From NCBI GenBank assembly GCA_030156385.1, contig JASGMR010000001.1, positions 1 through 64,000 of the forward strand: a DNA stretch of 64,000 nucleotides, read 5' to 3'. Under the pieces are notes generated by a model. That model was not told where the DNA came from. It made no database searches and saw nothing but the letters and a program-made list of their open reading frames with translations. Positions 27,617 to 35,552 of this stretch are shown in pieces (the stretch's first letter is position 1; every line of letters begins with the position of its first letter). This DNA comes from Kosmotogales bacterium (GTDB lineage Bacteria; Thermotogota; Thermotogae; Petrotogales; Kosmotogaceae). The translations under genes were made by a program, and so were the position numbers.

Positions 27617-28201
27617 GTGGTTTATATAAAAGCATCTGTAATTTTTCACAGCGTATCCGGTAATACATATTTATTGGCAAAAGAGTTATACGATTCTCTG
27701 ACTTTCTATGATATAAAAGCATCTATTTTCAGGGTTGAAGATGATGATCTTGACAATTTTTATACAAAATATGACACTGTAAAGGAATTTTATTCCGAGA
27801 TAAAAAGTATTAAAATTGCGAAACCGGATTTTTTACTGGATTCGGATATAATATTTTTTGGTTCTCCCACTTATTTTGGAAATATTTCTTCCGAGATGAA
27901 AGCATTCATGGATTCAACGGGTGATTTCTGGCCCGAAGCCAGACTCAAGGGTAAATATATCGTTCCCTTTACCACGGCCGGTACCTGTGAAGGTGGAGGA
28001 CATTTATGCCTCAACAGCATAAATATTTATGGATTTCATATGGGGATGATTCCCATAAGTCTTCCAATGGATATTCTTCAGGGACAACTCCCATCTTATG
28101 GTATTATAAGTTATTCAGGTGATGAAGGGAATATCAGGCCTGACGAAAAGACGAAAATGAATATAAAAAAATTTGTAAAATACATAACTGAAATTTTATA
28201 A
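27617..28201 (+). CDS. Flavodoxin-like protein / NAD(P)H-quinone oxidoreductase type
   Basis: The protein is an FMN-binding flavodoxin-fold enzyme. The phosphate-binding loop is FHSVSGNTYLLAKEL near the N-terminus, the isoalloxazine-contacting region is IIFFGSPTYFGNISSEMKAF, and PFTTAGTCEGGG is the third loop, as in WrbA/NADPH-dependent FMN reductases. An open frame begins at 27557, upstream of the promoter. I choose the GTG at 27617 (194 residues); the GTG at 27605 is also possible because the message would be almost leaderless. Confidence 0.82.
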   Translation: MVYIKASVIFHSVSGNTYLLAKELYDSLTFYDIKASIFRVEDDDLDNFYTKYDTVKEFYSEIKSIKIAKPDFLLDSDIIFFGSPTYFGNISSEMKAFMDSTGDFWPEARLKGKYIVPFTTAGTCEGGGHLCLNSINIYGFHMGMIPISLPMDILQGQLPSYGIISYSGDEGNIRPDEKTKMNIKKFVKYITEIL

Positions 28202-28219
28202 AATATTAGGAGGGTTTTT

Positions 28220-28411
28220 ATGCCGGATTTAAAGAAAAGTCCAACAGAGATTATCAGAGTCGAAAAACGAGAATACAAAAAAAGAGAGTTCGTCGATATC
28301 AGAACTTATTATGAAGATGAGTCAGGAGAATACAAACCCACTAAAAAGGGAGTAACGATTAATCCTTCTTTGATAGATGAATTAATTGATGCTTTGAATT
28401 CTTTGAAATAG
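28220..28411 (+). CDS. PC4/YdbC-like ssDNA-binding protein
   Basis: This 63-residue protein matches the PC4 C-terminal domain family (PF02229). The strand pattern EIIRVEKREYKKREFVDIRT followed by YYEDESGEYKPTKKGVTINP and a C-terminal helix is the canonical fold, which binds single-stranded DNA as a dimer. In bacteria YdbC-type proteins are single-domain like this one. Their cellular role is not settled. AGGAGGG precedes the start, and a strong terminator follows. Confidence 0.9.
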   Translation: MPDLKKSPTEIIRVEKREYKKREFVDIRTYYEDESGEYKPTKKGVTINPSLIDELIDALNSLK

Positions 28412-28416
28412 GAAAA

Positions 28417-28439
28417 GAAAAGCCGGATCTCCGGCTTTT
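28417..28439. terminator. Bidirectional intrinsic terminator
   Basis: AAAAGCCGG (28418-28426) pairs with CCGGCTTTT (28431-28439) around ATCT. It lies between the convergent PC4-like and ABC exporter genes; the exporter stop codon overlaps its last base. Confidence 0.85.
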
Positions 28440-30385
28440 CACACTTCATTTTCGTATTGCAATTTATAAAGATCCGCGTATATACCTTTTTTCTCCAGTA
28501 ATTCCAGATGATTTCCTTCTTCAACAAGCTTTCCCTTGTGCATTACGAGTATTCTGTTCGAACTCTTGATAGTTGAAAGCCTGTGTGCGATCGTTATAAC
28601 TGTTTTGGTCTGAGAGATTCTTTCCAGGGCTTTTTGAATATAATATTCGGTCTGAGAGTCAATGTTGGAAGTTGCTTCGTCCAGGACCAAAATTTTTGTA
28701 TTGAATAATACCGCCCTTGCCAGAGCGATCAATTGCCTTTCGCCGGCAGATAATGTGGCTGCGCCCTCAATTATTTCAGTGTCATAACCATCGGATAATC
28801 TTTCGATAAAATAATCCGCATAAACGTATTTCGCAGCCTGCACCACTTCTTCCCTGGAGATCGATTTATCAAAAAGTCTTATATTATCAATTATATTTCC
28901 TGAAAATAAGAAAACATCCTGTATAACGATGCCAATCGATTTTCTCAGCTGTTTTAAATTATAATCGTAAATCGATTTTCCATCTACAATAACATCACCT
29001 TTCTGAATTTTATACAATCCGTTCAGGATACTTATTATAGAAGTTTTACCGGCACCCGTTTCTCCGACAATCGCGATCTTTTCCTTTGGAGAAACTTTGA
29101 AGGAAATATCTTTCAGTATAAAATTTTTATTATCGTAGGCCAGCCAGACATTTTTAAATTCAACACTGCCCTTTCTGTCCTTCGAATCATCCTTCTCTTC
29201 GTTGTAATTTTCTTCATCTTCATCTATGAGTTTGAATACTTTTTCCGAAGACGCCAGTGCATTCTGCACGATATCATATTTTTCAGCTATATCTTTTAAG
29301 GGTCTGAAAAACATGTCTATATAACTGACGAATGCGTAAAGAACACCGAACTCTATCGTTGAGGAGGTTATTCCCTTGGCACCGTACCACAGGATGACCG
29401 TAACGGCGAGATAATAGAGCAGATCCATCAGGGGTCTGAAGATGGCGAATACTTTCATCTGTTCCATTGTACTTTTCAAATGATCGTTATTGACCTCATC
29501 GAATTCTTTCTTCTTTCGCTTTTCCTGATTGAATAACTTTATGACGGATATACCCGAGATATGCTCCGCGAGGAAGGCGTTTATAACGGCTACCTTGGCC
29601 CTCACCTTTCTATAGGCTATTCTGTCGAAATACCTGAAAACAAGAATGGCGACGACGATAACGGGGAGTATCAACAGAGATACTACTCCCAGTTCTATAG
29701 ACAGATACAACATTATGACTATTATTCCCGCCAGCAATACGACGTCTTTAATGATCGATGTAATTACGTTGGTGAAAAATTCCGTAATATTTTGTGTGTC
29801 ATTTGCAACTCTAGTTGAAAGTCTTCCGCTCGGATTGGTGTCAAAAAATCTCATTCGTTTTTTCAACAGTTTTTTAAACAGAAACATTCTCAAATCGTGT
29901 GTGATTTTTAAACCCATAAAGCTTGTGAGTATCACCTGACCGTAATTGATAAAAAATATACCTATTAAAGTCAGAATGAGATAAAATGTTATGGTCGTAA
30001 TACCTGAAAGGTCCTTACTCTGTAATTCCTCTTCTTCACTTTTCGTCAGAGGAATTTTCGTGGTTCCGTCGGTTATGAAAAACGCTCCATCTTCATCGTG
30101 CGTGAAATAATATTTTCCGTCGGAATTTATTTCATAAGATATGAGCTTATTATCTTCAATAACGGCATCGTATTTTGTATCGTTTGATATGTAGTTGTCT
30201 ATTGCCACCTTCGTCAAAAAAGGAGGTAATAAATCCAGGCCAGCGGAAATCAATATTAAAATTATTGAAATTATGAACAACCCTAAATATGGTTTTACAA
30301 ACTTCCATAATCTGAAAATAATACCCCAGTCTTCGACTTTTACTTTTTCTTCGACTTCTCCATATATATTTGAATTGTTACTCAT
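28439..30385 (-). CDS. ABC exporter half-transporter, subunit with canonical Walker B (TM288/BmrD-like)
   Basis: The 648-residue protein joins six membrane helices to a nucleotide-binding domain. Between helices 1 and 2 it has an extracytoplasmic insertion of about 60 hydrophilic residues (about 85-150, starting near NDTKYDAVIEDN), comparable in position to the extracellular domain of BmrD. The ATPase domain has Walker A GETGAGKTS, Walker B LVLDEATSNID with the catalytic Glu, and the switch AHRLS, but its signature is the non-standard LSAGERQ. This is the pattern of the catalytically complete Walker site in an asymmetric heterodimer. It overlaps its partner's gene by four bases. Substrates are probably hydrophobic compounds. 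Confidence 0.92.
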   Translation of the reverse strand: MSNNSNIYGEVEEKVKVEDWGIIFRLWKFVKPYLGLFIISIILILISAGLDLLPPFLTKVAIDNYISNDTKYDAVIEDNKLISYEINSDGKYYFTHDEDGAFFITDGTTKIPLTKSEEEELQSKDLSGITTITFYLILTLIGIFFINYGQVILTSFMGLKITHDLRMFLFKKLLKKRMRFFDTNPSGRLSTRVANDTQNITEFFTNVITSIIKDVVLLAGIIVIMLYLSIELGVVSLLILPVIVVAILVFRYFDRIAYRKVRAKVAVINAFLAEHISGISVIKLFNQEKRKKKEFDEVNNDHLKSTMEQMKVFAIFRPLMDLLYYLAVTVILWYGAKGITSSTIEFGVLYAFVSYIDMFFRPLKDIAEKYDIVQNALASSEKVFKLIDEDEENYNEEKDDSKDRKGSVEFKNVWLAYDNKNFILKDISFKVSPKEKIAIVGETGAGKTSIISILNGLYKIQKGDVIVDGKSIYDYNLKQLRKSIGIVIQDVFLFSGNIIDNIRLFDKSISREEVVQAAKYVYADYFIERLSDGYDTEIIEGAATLSAGERQLIALARAVLFNTKILVLDEATSNIDSQTEYYIQKALERISQTKTVITIAHRLSTIKSSNRILVMHKGKLVEEGNHLELLEKKGIYADLYKLQYENEV

Positions 30386-32115
30386 GATTCTTCTTCCTCC
30401 AGTTTTTCTTCCAGCATCTGTCTTTCATATATCTTTTTGTAGAGCTTGTTATTACTGATCAGTTGATTGTGAGTTCCTCTCTCAATTATTTCACCGTTAT
30501 CCAGTACAAAAATGATATCTGCATCCATGACAGCCTTCAGTCTGTGAGAAATGATTATCACAGTTTTTCTGGAGTTGCTGTCTTTCAAACTTGAAAGTAT
30601 TTTAGCTTCGGTTTCAGTATCAACGGCTGAAAGACAATCATCCAGAATGATTATCGGTGTTTCCATTATAAGTGCTCTTGCGATCGCTATTCTCTGTTTT
30701 TGTCCTCCCGAGAGTGTAACACCCTTCTCTCCAACGAGAGAATCGTATTTTCCCGGGAAACTCTGAATATCTTCATCGATGGATGATACCCTGGCATACT
30801 TAACGACATTTTCAAAAGTGGCTTCCATTTTTCCGAATTTAATATTGTTTTTTATCGTTTCGGAAAACAAGAATGTTTCCTGAGGCACGAATGAGACGTT
30901 ATTTCTTATTATTTCGGGATCGATACTGTTGACATCCGTGTTGTCGATATAAATTTTTTGATCTTCAACTGCATACATTCTGGATATCAACTTACCTAAT
31001 GTGGATTTTCCCGAGCCGGTAGTCCCTACAAAGGCGACCTTTGAACCACCTTCAATTTCGAAATTTATGTTTTTCAGCACCGCTTCTCTGGATCCAGGAT
31101 AACTGTAAGACAAGTTGTCAAATTTTATATTTCCTTCCAGTTTTGAGATTTTACTTTTATCATGTGTTTTGATTTCACTTTTGGAATTCAAAACATCCAT
31201 GATTCTGTTATAAGAAGCTCTTCCCCTCTGTATGATATTCACAACCCACCCCAGTTCAATCATTGGCCAGACGATCATTCCCAGATATCCGGTGTAGGTT
31301 ATGTAGTCTCCAAGACTTATTTTATTGAGGATTACCTGACTGCCGCCGAAGTAAGTTGATATTACTGTTGTGGAGGTTGCTATCGTCATTATCAGGGGAA
31401 ACAGCATTCCAAATATTTTTATCAAACTCATGTATTTTGAAACGTAATCATTTGATTTTTTTTCCAGAATTTTATATCGTATATCTTCTATGCCGTAACT
31501 CTTTATCAATCTTATACCTGAAATAGATTCCTCCGTTGAGTTCGTCAATTCTCCGAATGAATCCTGAACTTTTCTGAATCTTTTGTGAATCGTTATTCCA
31601 AAATAAAGGGTGATTGCCGTGATTATCGGGAGAGGAATTATCCCTATGAGGGTTAAATCCCAGTTTACGAATATTCCCATTGAAATTATCGTCAGTGCTG
31701 TCAGAAAAACTGCGTCTACGCTCATTACAACTGCGGGCCCCATTGCCCCTCTTATCGCATTGACATCGTTTGTGAATTTAGCCATCAGATCTCCGGTTTT
31801 TGTCTGATCATAATATTTTGATGAGAGCGAGAGAAGATGGTTGAACAGTTCTTTTTTTGTGACATAGTGAAATTTGTTTGCCGCACCTATGATGAATATT
31901 CTCCACAGAAATCTGCATAGAAACATTCCAAATGCAACACCAACAATTCCCAAAAGATAGAATCCCACTGTATTCAGATCGGGATTGATTTCCAAGTTGC
32001 TGACAATATTTCCAATAATTTTTGGAGGGAATAACATGAATACATCCACACCGATTAAAAATAGAATTCCCAAAAGATATCTTTTCCAATATTTTTTTAT
32101 AAAACTTCTGATCAA
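30382..32115 (-). CDS. ABC exporter half-transporter, subunit with degenerate Walker B (TM287/BmrC-like)
   Basis: This partner has six membrane helices and a nucleotide-binding domain with Walker A GTTGSGKST and a canonical signature LSGGQKQR, but its Walker B reads IIILDDCLSAVD, with Asp where the catalytic Glu is expected. Together with the neighbour's LSAGE signature this gives one consensus and one degenerate ATP site, the hallmark of TM287/288-type exporters. An open frame starts at a TTG at 32130 that overlaps the ribosome site; the TTG at 32115, seven bases after GGGATG, is more likely (577 residues). Confidence 0.92.
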   Translation of the reverse strand: MIRSFIKKYWKRYLLGILFLIGVDVFMLFPPKIIGNIVSNLEINPDLNTVGFYLLGIVGVAFGMFLCRFLWRIFIIGAANKFHYVTKKELFNHLLSLSSKYYDQTKTGDLMAKFTNDVNAIRGAMGPAVVMSVDAVFLTALTIISMGIFVNWDLTLIGIIPLPIITAITLYFGITIHKRFRKVQDSFGELTNSTEESISGIRLIKSYGIEDIRYKILEKKSNDYVSKYMSLIKIFGMLFPLIMTIATSTTVISTYFGGSQVILNKISLGDYITYTGYLGMIVWPMIELGWVVNIIQRGRASYNRIMDVLNSKSEIKTHDKSKISKLEGNIKFDNLSYSYPGSREAVLKNINFEIEGGSKVAFVGTTGSGKSTLGKLISRMYAVEDQKIYIDNTDVNSIDPEIIRNNVSFVPQETFLFSETIKNNIKFGKMEATFENVVKYARVSSIDEDIQSFPGKYDSLVGEKGVTLSGGQKQRIAIARALIMETPIIILDDCLSAVDTETEAKILSSLKDSNSRKTVIIISHRLKAVMDADIIFVLDNGEIIERGTHNQLISNNKLYKKIYERQMLEEKLEEEES

Positions 32116-32345
32116 AAAATCACATCCCAATTTAGTAAGTGAATAGTATTAATTTTAGCTATTACCAATTTTATAGTACTTTTTGGATAAAAACAACAAA
32201 TAATGTTTAGATAGTATTTATGTTATAAGAAATTTGTTTTAAACGGTTTCGTGTATAATCAAAATAAATTTATTTTTTTGGAAATAAAAGCAAAGTGTTT
32301 TTTAAAAATGTATAATAAATAAAAATTAAATTCTGGAGAAAGAAC

Positions 32346-33626
32346 ATGTTTGAAAAATATTTGAAAGAAGATGTTGCGTTGATTTTTTCTGGTGGTGGTG
32401 GAAGAGGTGCCTATGAAATTGGTGTCTGGAAGGCCCTCCTGGATCTCGGCGTTAATATAAAAGGAGCTTTTGGAACTTCAGTTGGTTCCATCAATTCCGC
32501 AGCCGTGGCCATGGATGACTTTGAATTGGGAAGGAAAATATGGCTTCAGATGGAATATAAAGATGTGATGAAAATTGACAAAGAAACCGAAAAGGTTCTG
32601 GAAGGAGATCTCAAACAGATAAAATTCAGATATTTGATTCATACCTTTTTTTCATTTATCGGAAGTAAAGGTATCGATGTTTCCCCACTTAAAGATATGC
32701 TGAAAAATATCATCGATGAAGATAAAATTCGTAATTCTGCTATTGATTTCGGACTGGTGACTTATTCTATTTCCGATTTTAAACCGGTTACTTTTTTTAA
32801 GGAAGAGATTCCTGAGGGAGAAATGATAGATTATATTATTGCCAGTTCTAATTTCCCTCTGTTTGAGCGCGAGGAAATAAATGGACAGAAGTTCATTGAT
32901 GGCGGTGTTTACAACAATATTCCCATAGAACTCGCCCAGAAGAAGGGATATTCGAATATGATAGTTGTGGATATCGGCACCCATGGAGTGAAAGATTTTA
33001 AAAATTTATTGACGAAATTCAAGGTCAAAAACGAAGAAGTTCTGTATATAAAACCGAGAGAACATTATGGAACCGTTATGACATTCAATGTTGAGATATC
33101 AAAAAAGTACATGGTAGAGGGTTATTTGGATACAATGAGTATATTTGAAAAGGTTTTTGGAAAAAAGTATTATATTTCAGATTTAAACGATCCCGTTTAC
33201 AGAATTTTTTCTCTTTTGAATTCCGAAGACAGGAAAGAGGCCATGAAAATACTTGGGATTTCGTCCAAATCGACGATAAAGAATAATTGTAATTACCAGT
33301 ATTATAGAGAAGTTTTTCCGTTTTTTGAGAGTATTTCGGGACTTCAGAATTCCGAAGGGGACCTTTTGGTTTTAAGTTTGCTGGAATTGATCGCAGAAAG
33401 ACTGAAGTTATGTAAACAGGATTTGTATTCATCGGATTACTTTTTTTATAAAATCGCTTCCGAAGAATATAAAGAGGATTCGATCCAGGAAATTAAGGAT
33501 CTCATAAATTTCAATAAGATGAAGAAAGTATTTGAATTCATAAAGTTTCTGTACAAAAAAACTGATTTTGAATATGCGAATTCAAAATCAGCTTTAAAAG
33601 AGAGTATTCTGAGTCTTACAGAATAA
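32346..33626 (+). CDS. Patatin-like phospholipase
   Basis: The protein has the patatin catalytic set: the oxyanion-hole GGGGRGAYEIGVW near residue 18, the nucleophile motif GTSVGS with its Ser near residue 44, and the dyad Asp in FIDGGVYNNIP near residue 188. These hydrolases release fatty acids from membrane lipids; the conserved bacterial RssA/YchK group is similar. The remaining 200 C-terminal residues are charged and match no motif I know. It has no signal peptide. A TATAAT box lies at 32254-32259. Its stop codon falls in a 16-bp palindrome shared with the convergent gene. Confidence 0.9.
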   Translation: MFEKYLKEDVALIFSGGGGRGAYEIGVWKALLDLGVNIKGAFGTSVGSINSAAVAMDDFELGRKIWLQMEYKDVMKIDKETEKVLEGDLKQIKFRYLIHTFFSFIGSKGIDVSPLKDMLKNIIDEDKIRNSAIDFGLVTYSISDFKPVTFFKEEIPEGEMIDYIIASSNFPLFEREEINGQKFIDGGVYNNIPIELAQKKGYSNMIVVDIGTHGVKDFKNLLTKFKVKNEEVLYIKPREHYGTVMTFNVEISKKYMVEGYLDTMSIFEKVFGKKYYISDLNDPVYRIFSLLNSEDRKEAMKILGISSKSTIKNNCNYQYYREVFPFFESISGLQNSEGDLLVLSLLELIAERLKLCKQDLYSSDYFFYKIASEEYKEDSIQEIKDLINFNKMKKVFEFIKFLYKKTDFEYANSKSALKESILSLTE

Positions 33627-33636
33627 TATATTATTC
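33621..33636. other. Perfect 16-bp palindrome holding both convergent stop codons
   Basis: GAATAATATATTATTC is its own reverse complement. It contains the TAA of the patatin gene (33624-33626) and the TAA of the opposing P-loop gene (33633-33631). It could fold as a weak bidirectional terminator; the left-to-right tail is TTCTTT. Confidence 0.45.
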
Positions 33637-35394
33637 TTCTTTATCTATCATATGCAGAAGGGATTTTGCCGCCAGTAAGGGGCCTTCTTTTTCGAAGCCG
33701 TTGATTCCCAGTTGAGTTTTTATCATTCCTATTTTTGTTTTTCCCTTCAGCATAGTCTGCATGAATTTTTCGGCTATCTTTGTATGTTTCTCCTTTTTTT
33801 GAATGGCTCCGAAGGGATTGGCAAAGTAACTGTATGTCAGTCCCGTTTCTGATGTCGTTCCTTTAGCCATTCTGGCTCCTTCGGAAAAGACCTTGAGAGC
33901 TTCATCGGAGCTTTTAAAGAAAGCGATACTGTCATTTATGGGTTTTTCATAATTATTCGCGTACAAAAAGTAATCTACCTTAGTGGGTAAAATTATGTCC
34001 TTGTAATTCGAGTAAGGAACGATGACTCTGGCATTTATTTCATTCGGATTCATGAAGATACTCCTGTCCATAGCCGAGTACGCATAACCGGGTTCCAGGT
34101 CATCTAGTCTGACGAAGGCGCCCGTCTCGGTACCGTATGCTACTACCCTGTCACCGTCAATGGCTAACGAACCCATATCGTCGATCAGTATATCGACTTC
34201 GGATACATCTTCTTTGAGTCTTTCGAAAGCATCGAGGGTTTCGGATTTTCCCGCTCCACTGTCTCCTACGAGCATCACGTTAGCTTCTTTACCGTTTTTT
34301 AATCTTATTCTTGCAAGGGAACCGTGTATGGGTAAACGGTTTTCATCTATTATCAGAAGATTATGTATTGTCAGAATCATTTTTTTCATATAACCAAAAT
34401 AGTCTACCGACGGGTCATCGCCCACCAGTCCCACATAGGTTCCGTCATTTTCTCTGTAAACTATGCCGTTATAATCATCATCTTCATCGAAGAAGGATTT
34501 TTCGATTCCCAAGAAATACACACCGTCAGGTTTTTTGCTCTTCACTACGGCGAGATCGACGAATTCGAAAAGATTTGCCAGACCCGCCCCAAGCGAAAGG
34601 TAATCTTTGTAAACGACGACGAATATCATTTTGGAGCCAACCATTACGGGGAACAGAAACCAGTCTTCTTTGTTTTTTATTTTTATTTTGCTCAATACCG
34701 GTCTGTTGACGACTTTAAAGATTCCCCTTCTCTTATTTGATCTCGTATAGAAGATAGCCGGTGGATCAAAAATTATACTCCAGACCACGTTTAAATCGTA
34801 TAAAATATTTCCGTTCGAGGGAACGGCCTCTTTTAACGGTACAACTTTATCAATCATGAAACCGGCCTGTGCTCCAGAATGTGTTTGCCTAAGAATTTTC
34901 ATCCTGAAATTGGAAATATTTATAAGAATCTGTCTGTACGTATTTCTTATTAAAAGTTTCAATTGCTCATTGTTATTTTGAAACAACAATTGTTTGAACA
35001 CTCTTTTCGATAAATCTTCGGTAATCTCATCATCTCTTATGAGAAATCTGTGTTTCGATCTCCATAAACTGTACAGTCTTTCAACGAAAGTGATCAACAA
35101 ATCTTTTTTATCGGAAAGTTTTGGAAATGAAAGGTAAGGGGAAGAATCGATTGTTTCTACTGTAGAAACAACCAGAGACTGTAATAACATAATTATTCCT
35201 TTTACATCATATCTTTCATTTGTATTTGCACTTCCGATATCTTTTATGAATAAATTGAAAAAATTTAATAAGGAAGTTCTTTTTCTTTCTGAGAACTCTA
35301 TCATTTCACAGATCAAATCATTGAGTACATTTGAGTTGAATATCTGTGATACCGAGTTAAAAGTTGTTTTTCCGTCTATCAATACTACGTTCAT
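33631..35394 (-). CDS. PEPCK/HPr-kinase-like P-loop protein of unknown role
   Basis: A protein of 587 residues whose C-terminal half carries LVGDSGAGKSETLDAF (about residue 380), the P-loop form of HPr kinase, then VDILIDDMGSL, and further on AKGTTSETGLTYSYFANPFG, which can be aligned with the AGTERGVTEP...CFGAPF region of ATP-dependent PEP carboxykinase. The N-terminal 300 residues are helical and match nothing I recognise. It is therefore a member of the PEPCK/HPrK superfamily, but neither carboxykinase nor HPr-kinase activity can be claimed; no ptsH gene is nearby. GGAGG precedes the ATG at 35394; the TTG at 35400 abuts that site. Confidence 0.7.
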   Translation of the reverse strand: MNVVLIDGKTTFNSVSQIFNSNVLNDLICEMIEFSERKRTSLLNFFNLFIKDIGSANTNERYDVKGIIMLLQSLVVSTVETIDSSPYLSFPKLSDKKDLLITFVERLYSLWRSKHRFLIRDDEITEDLSKRVFKQLLFQNNNEQLKLLIRNTYRQILINISNFRMKILRQTHSGAQAGFMIDKVVPLKEAVPSNGNILYDLNVVWSIIFDPPAIFYTRSNKRRGIFKVVNRPVLSKIKIKNKEDWFLFPVMVGSKMIFVVVYKDYLSLGAGLANLFEFVDLAVVKSKKPDGVYFLGIEKSFFDEDDDYNGIVYRENDGTYVGLVGDDPSVDYFGYMKKMILTIHNLLIIDENRLPIHGSLARIRLKNGKEANVMLVGDSGAGKSETLDAFERLKEDVSEVDILIDDMGSLAIDGDRVVAYGTETGAFVRLDDLEPGYAYSAMDRSIFMNPNEINARVIVPYSNYKDIILPTKVDYFLYANNYEKPINDSIAFFKSSDEALKVFSEGARMAKGTTSETGLTYSYFANPFGAIQKKEKHTKIAEKFMQTMLKGKTKIGMIKTQLGINGFEKEGPLLAAKSLLHMIDKEE

Positions 35395-35478
35395 ACTCAA
35401 CCTCCAAAATCATTTTATTAATTTTATCACATGAAATGGTGTACAATAAAAAGAGAAATTAAACTATTTTGAAAAAAA

Positions 35479-35506
35479 TTGCTTCTAAGGATTTGTGGTG
35501 TAAAAT
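35479..35506 (+). promoter_or_regulatory. Probable promoter of the Fn3/propeller gene
   Basis: TTGCTT at 35479-35484 and TAAAAT at 35501-35506 are 16 bases apart. Transcription would begin near 35513, consistent with translation from ATG 35553. Confidence 0.5.
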
Positions 35507-35552
35507 AGATAATAAACTGAAAGAATATATTAAAAATTCGGGGGAATTCTTT

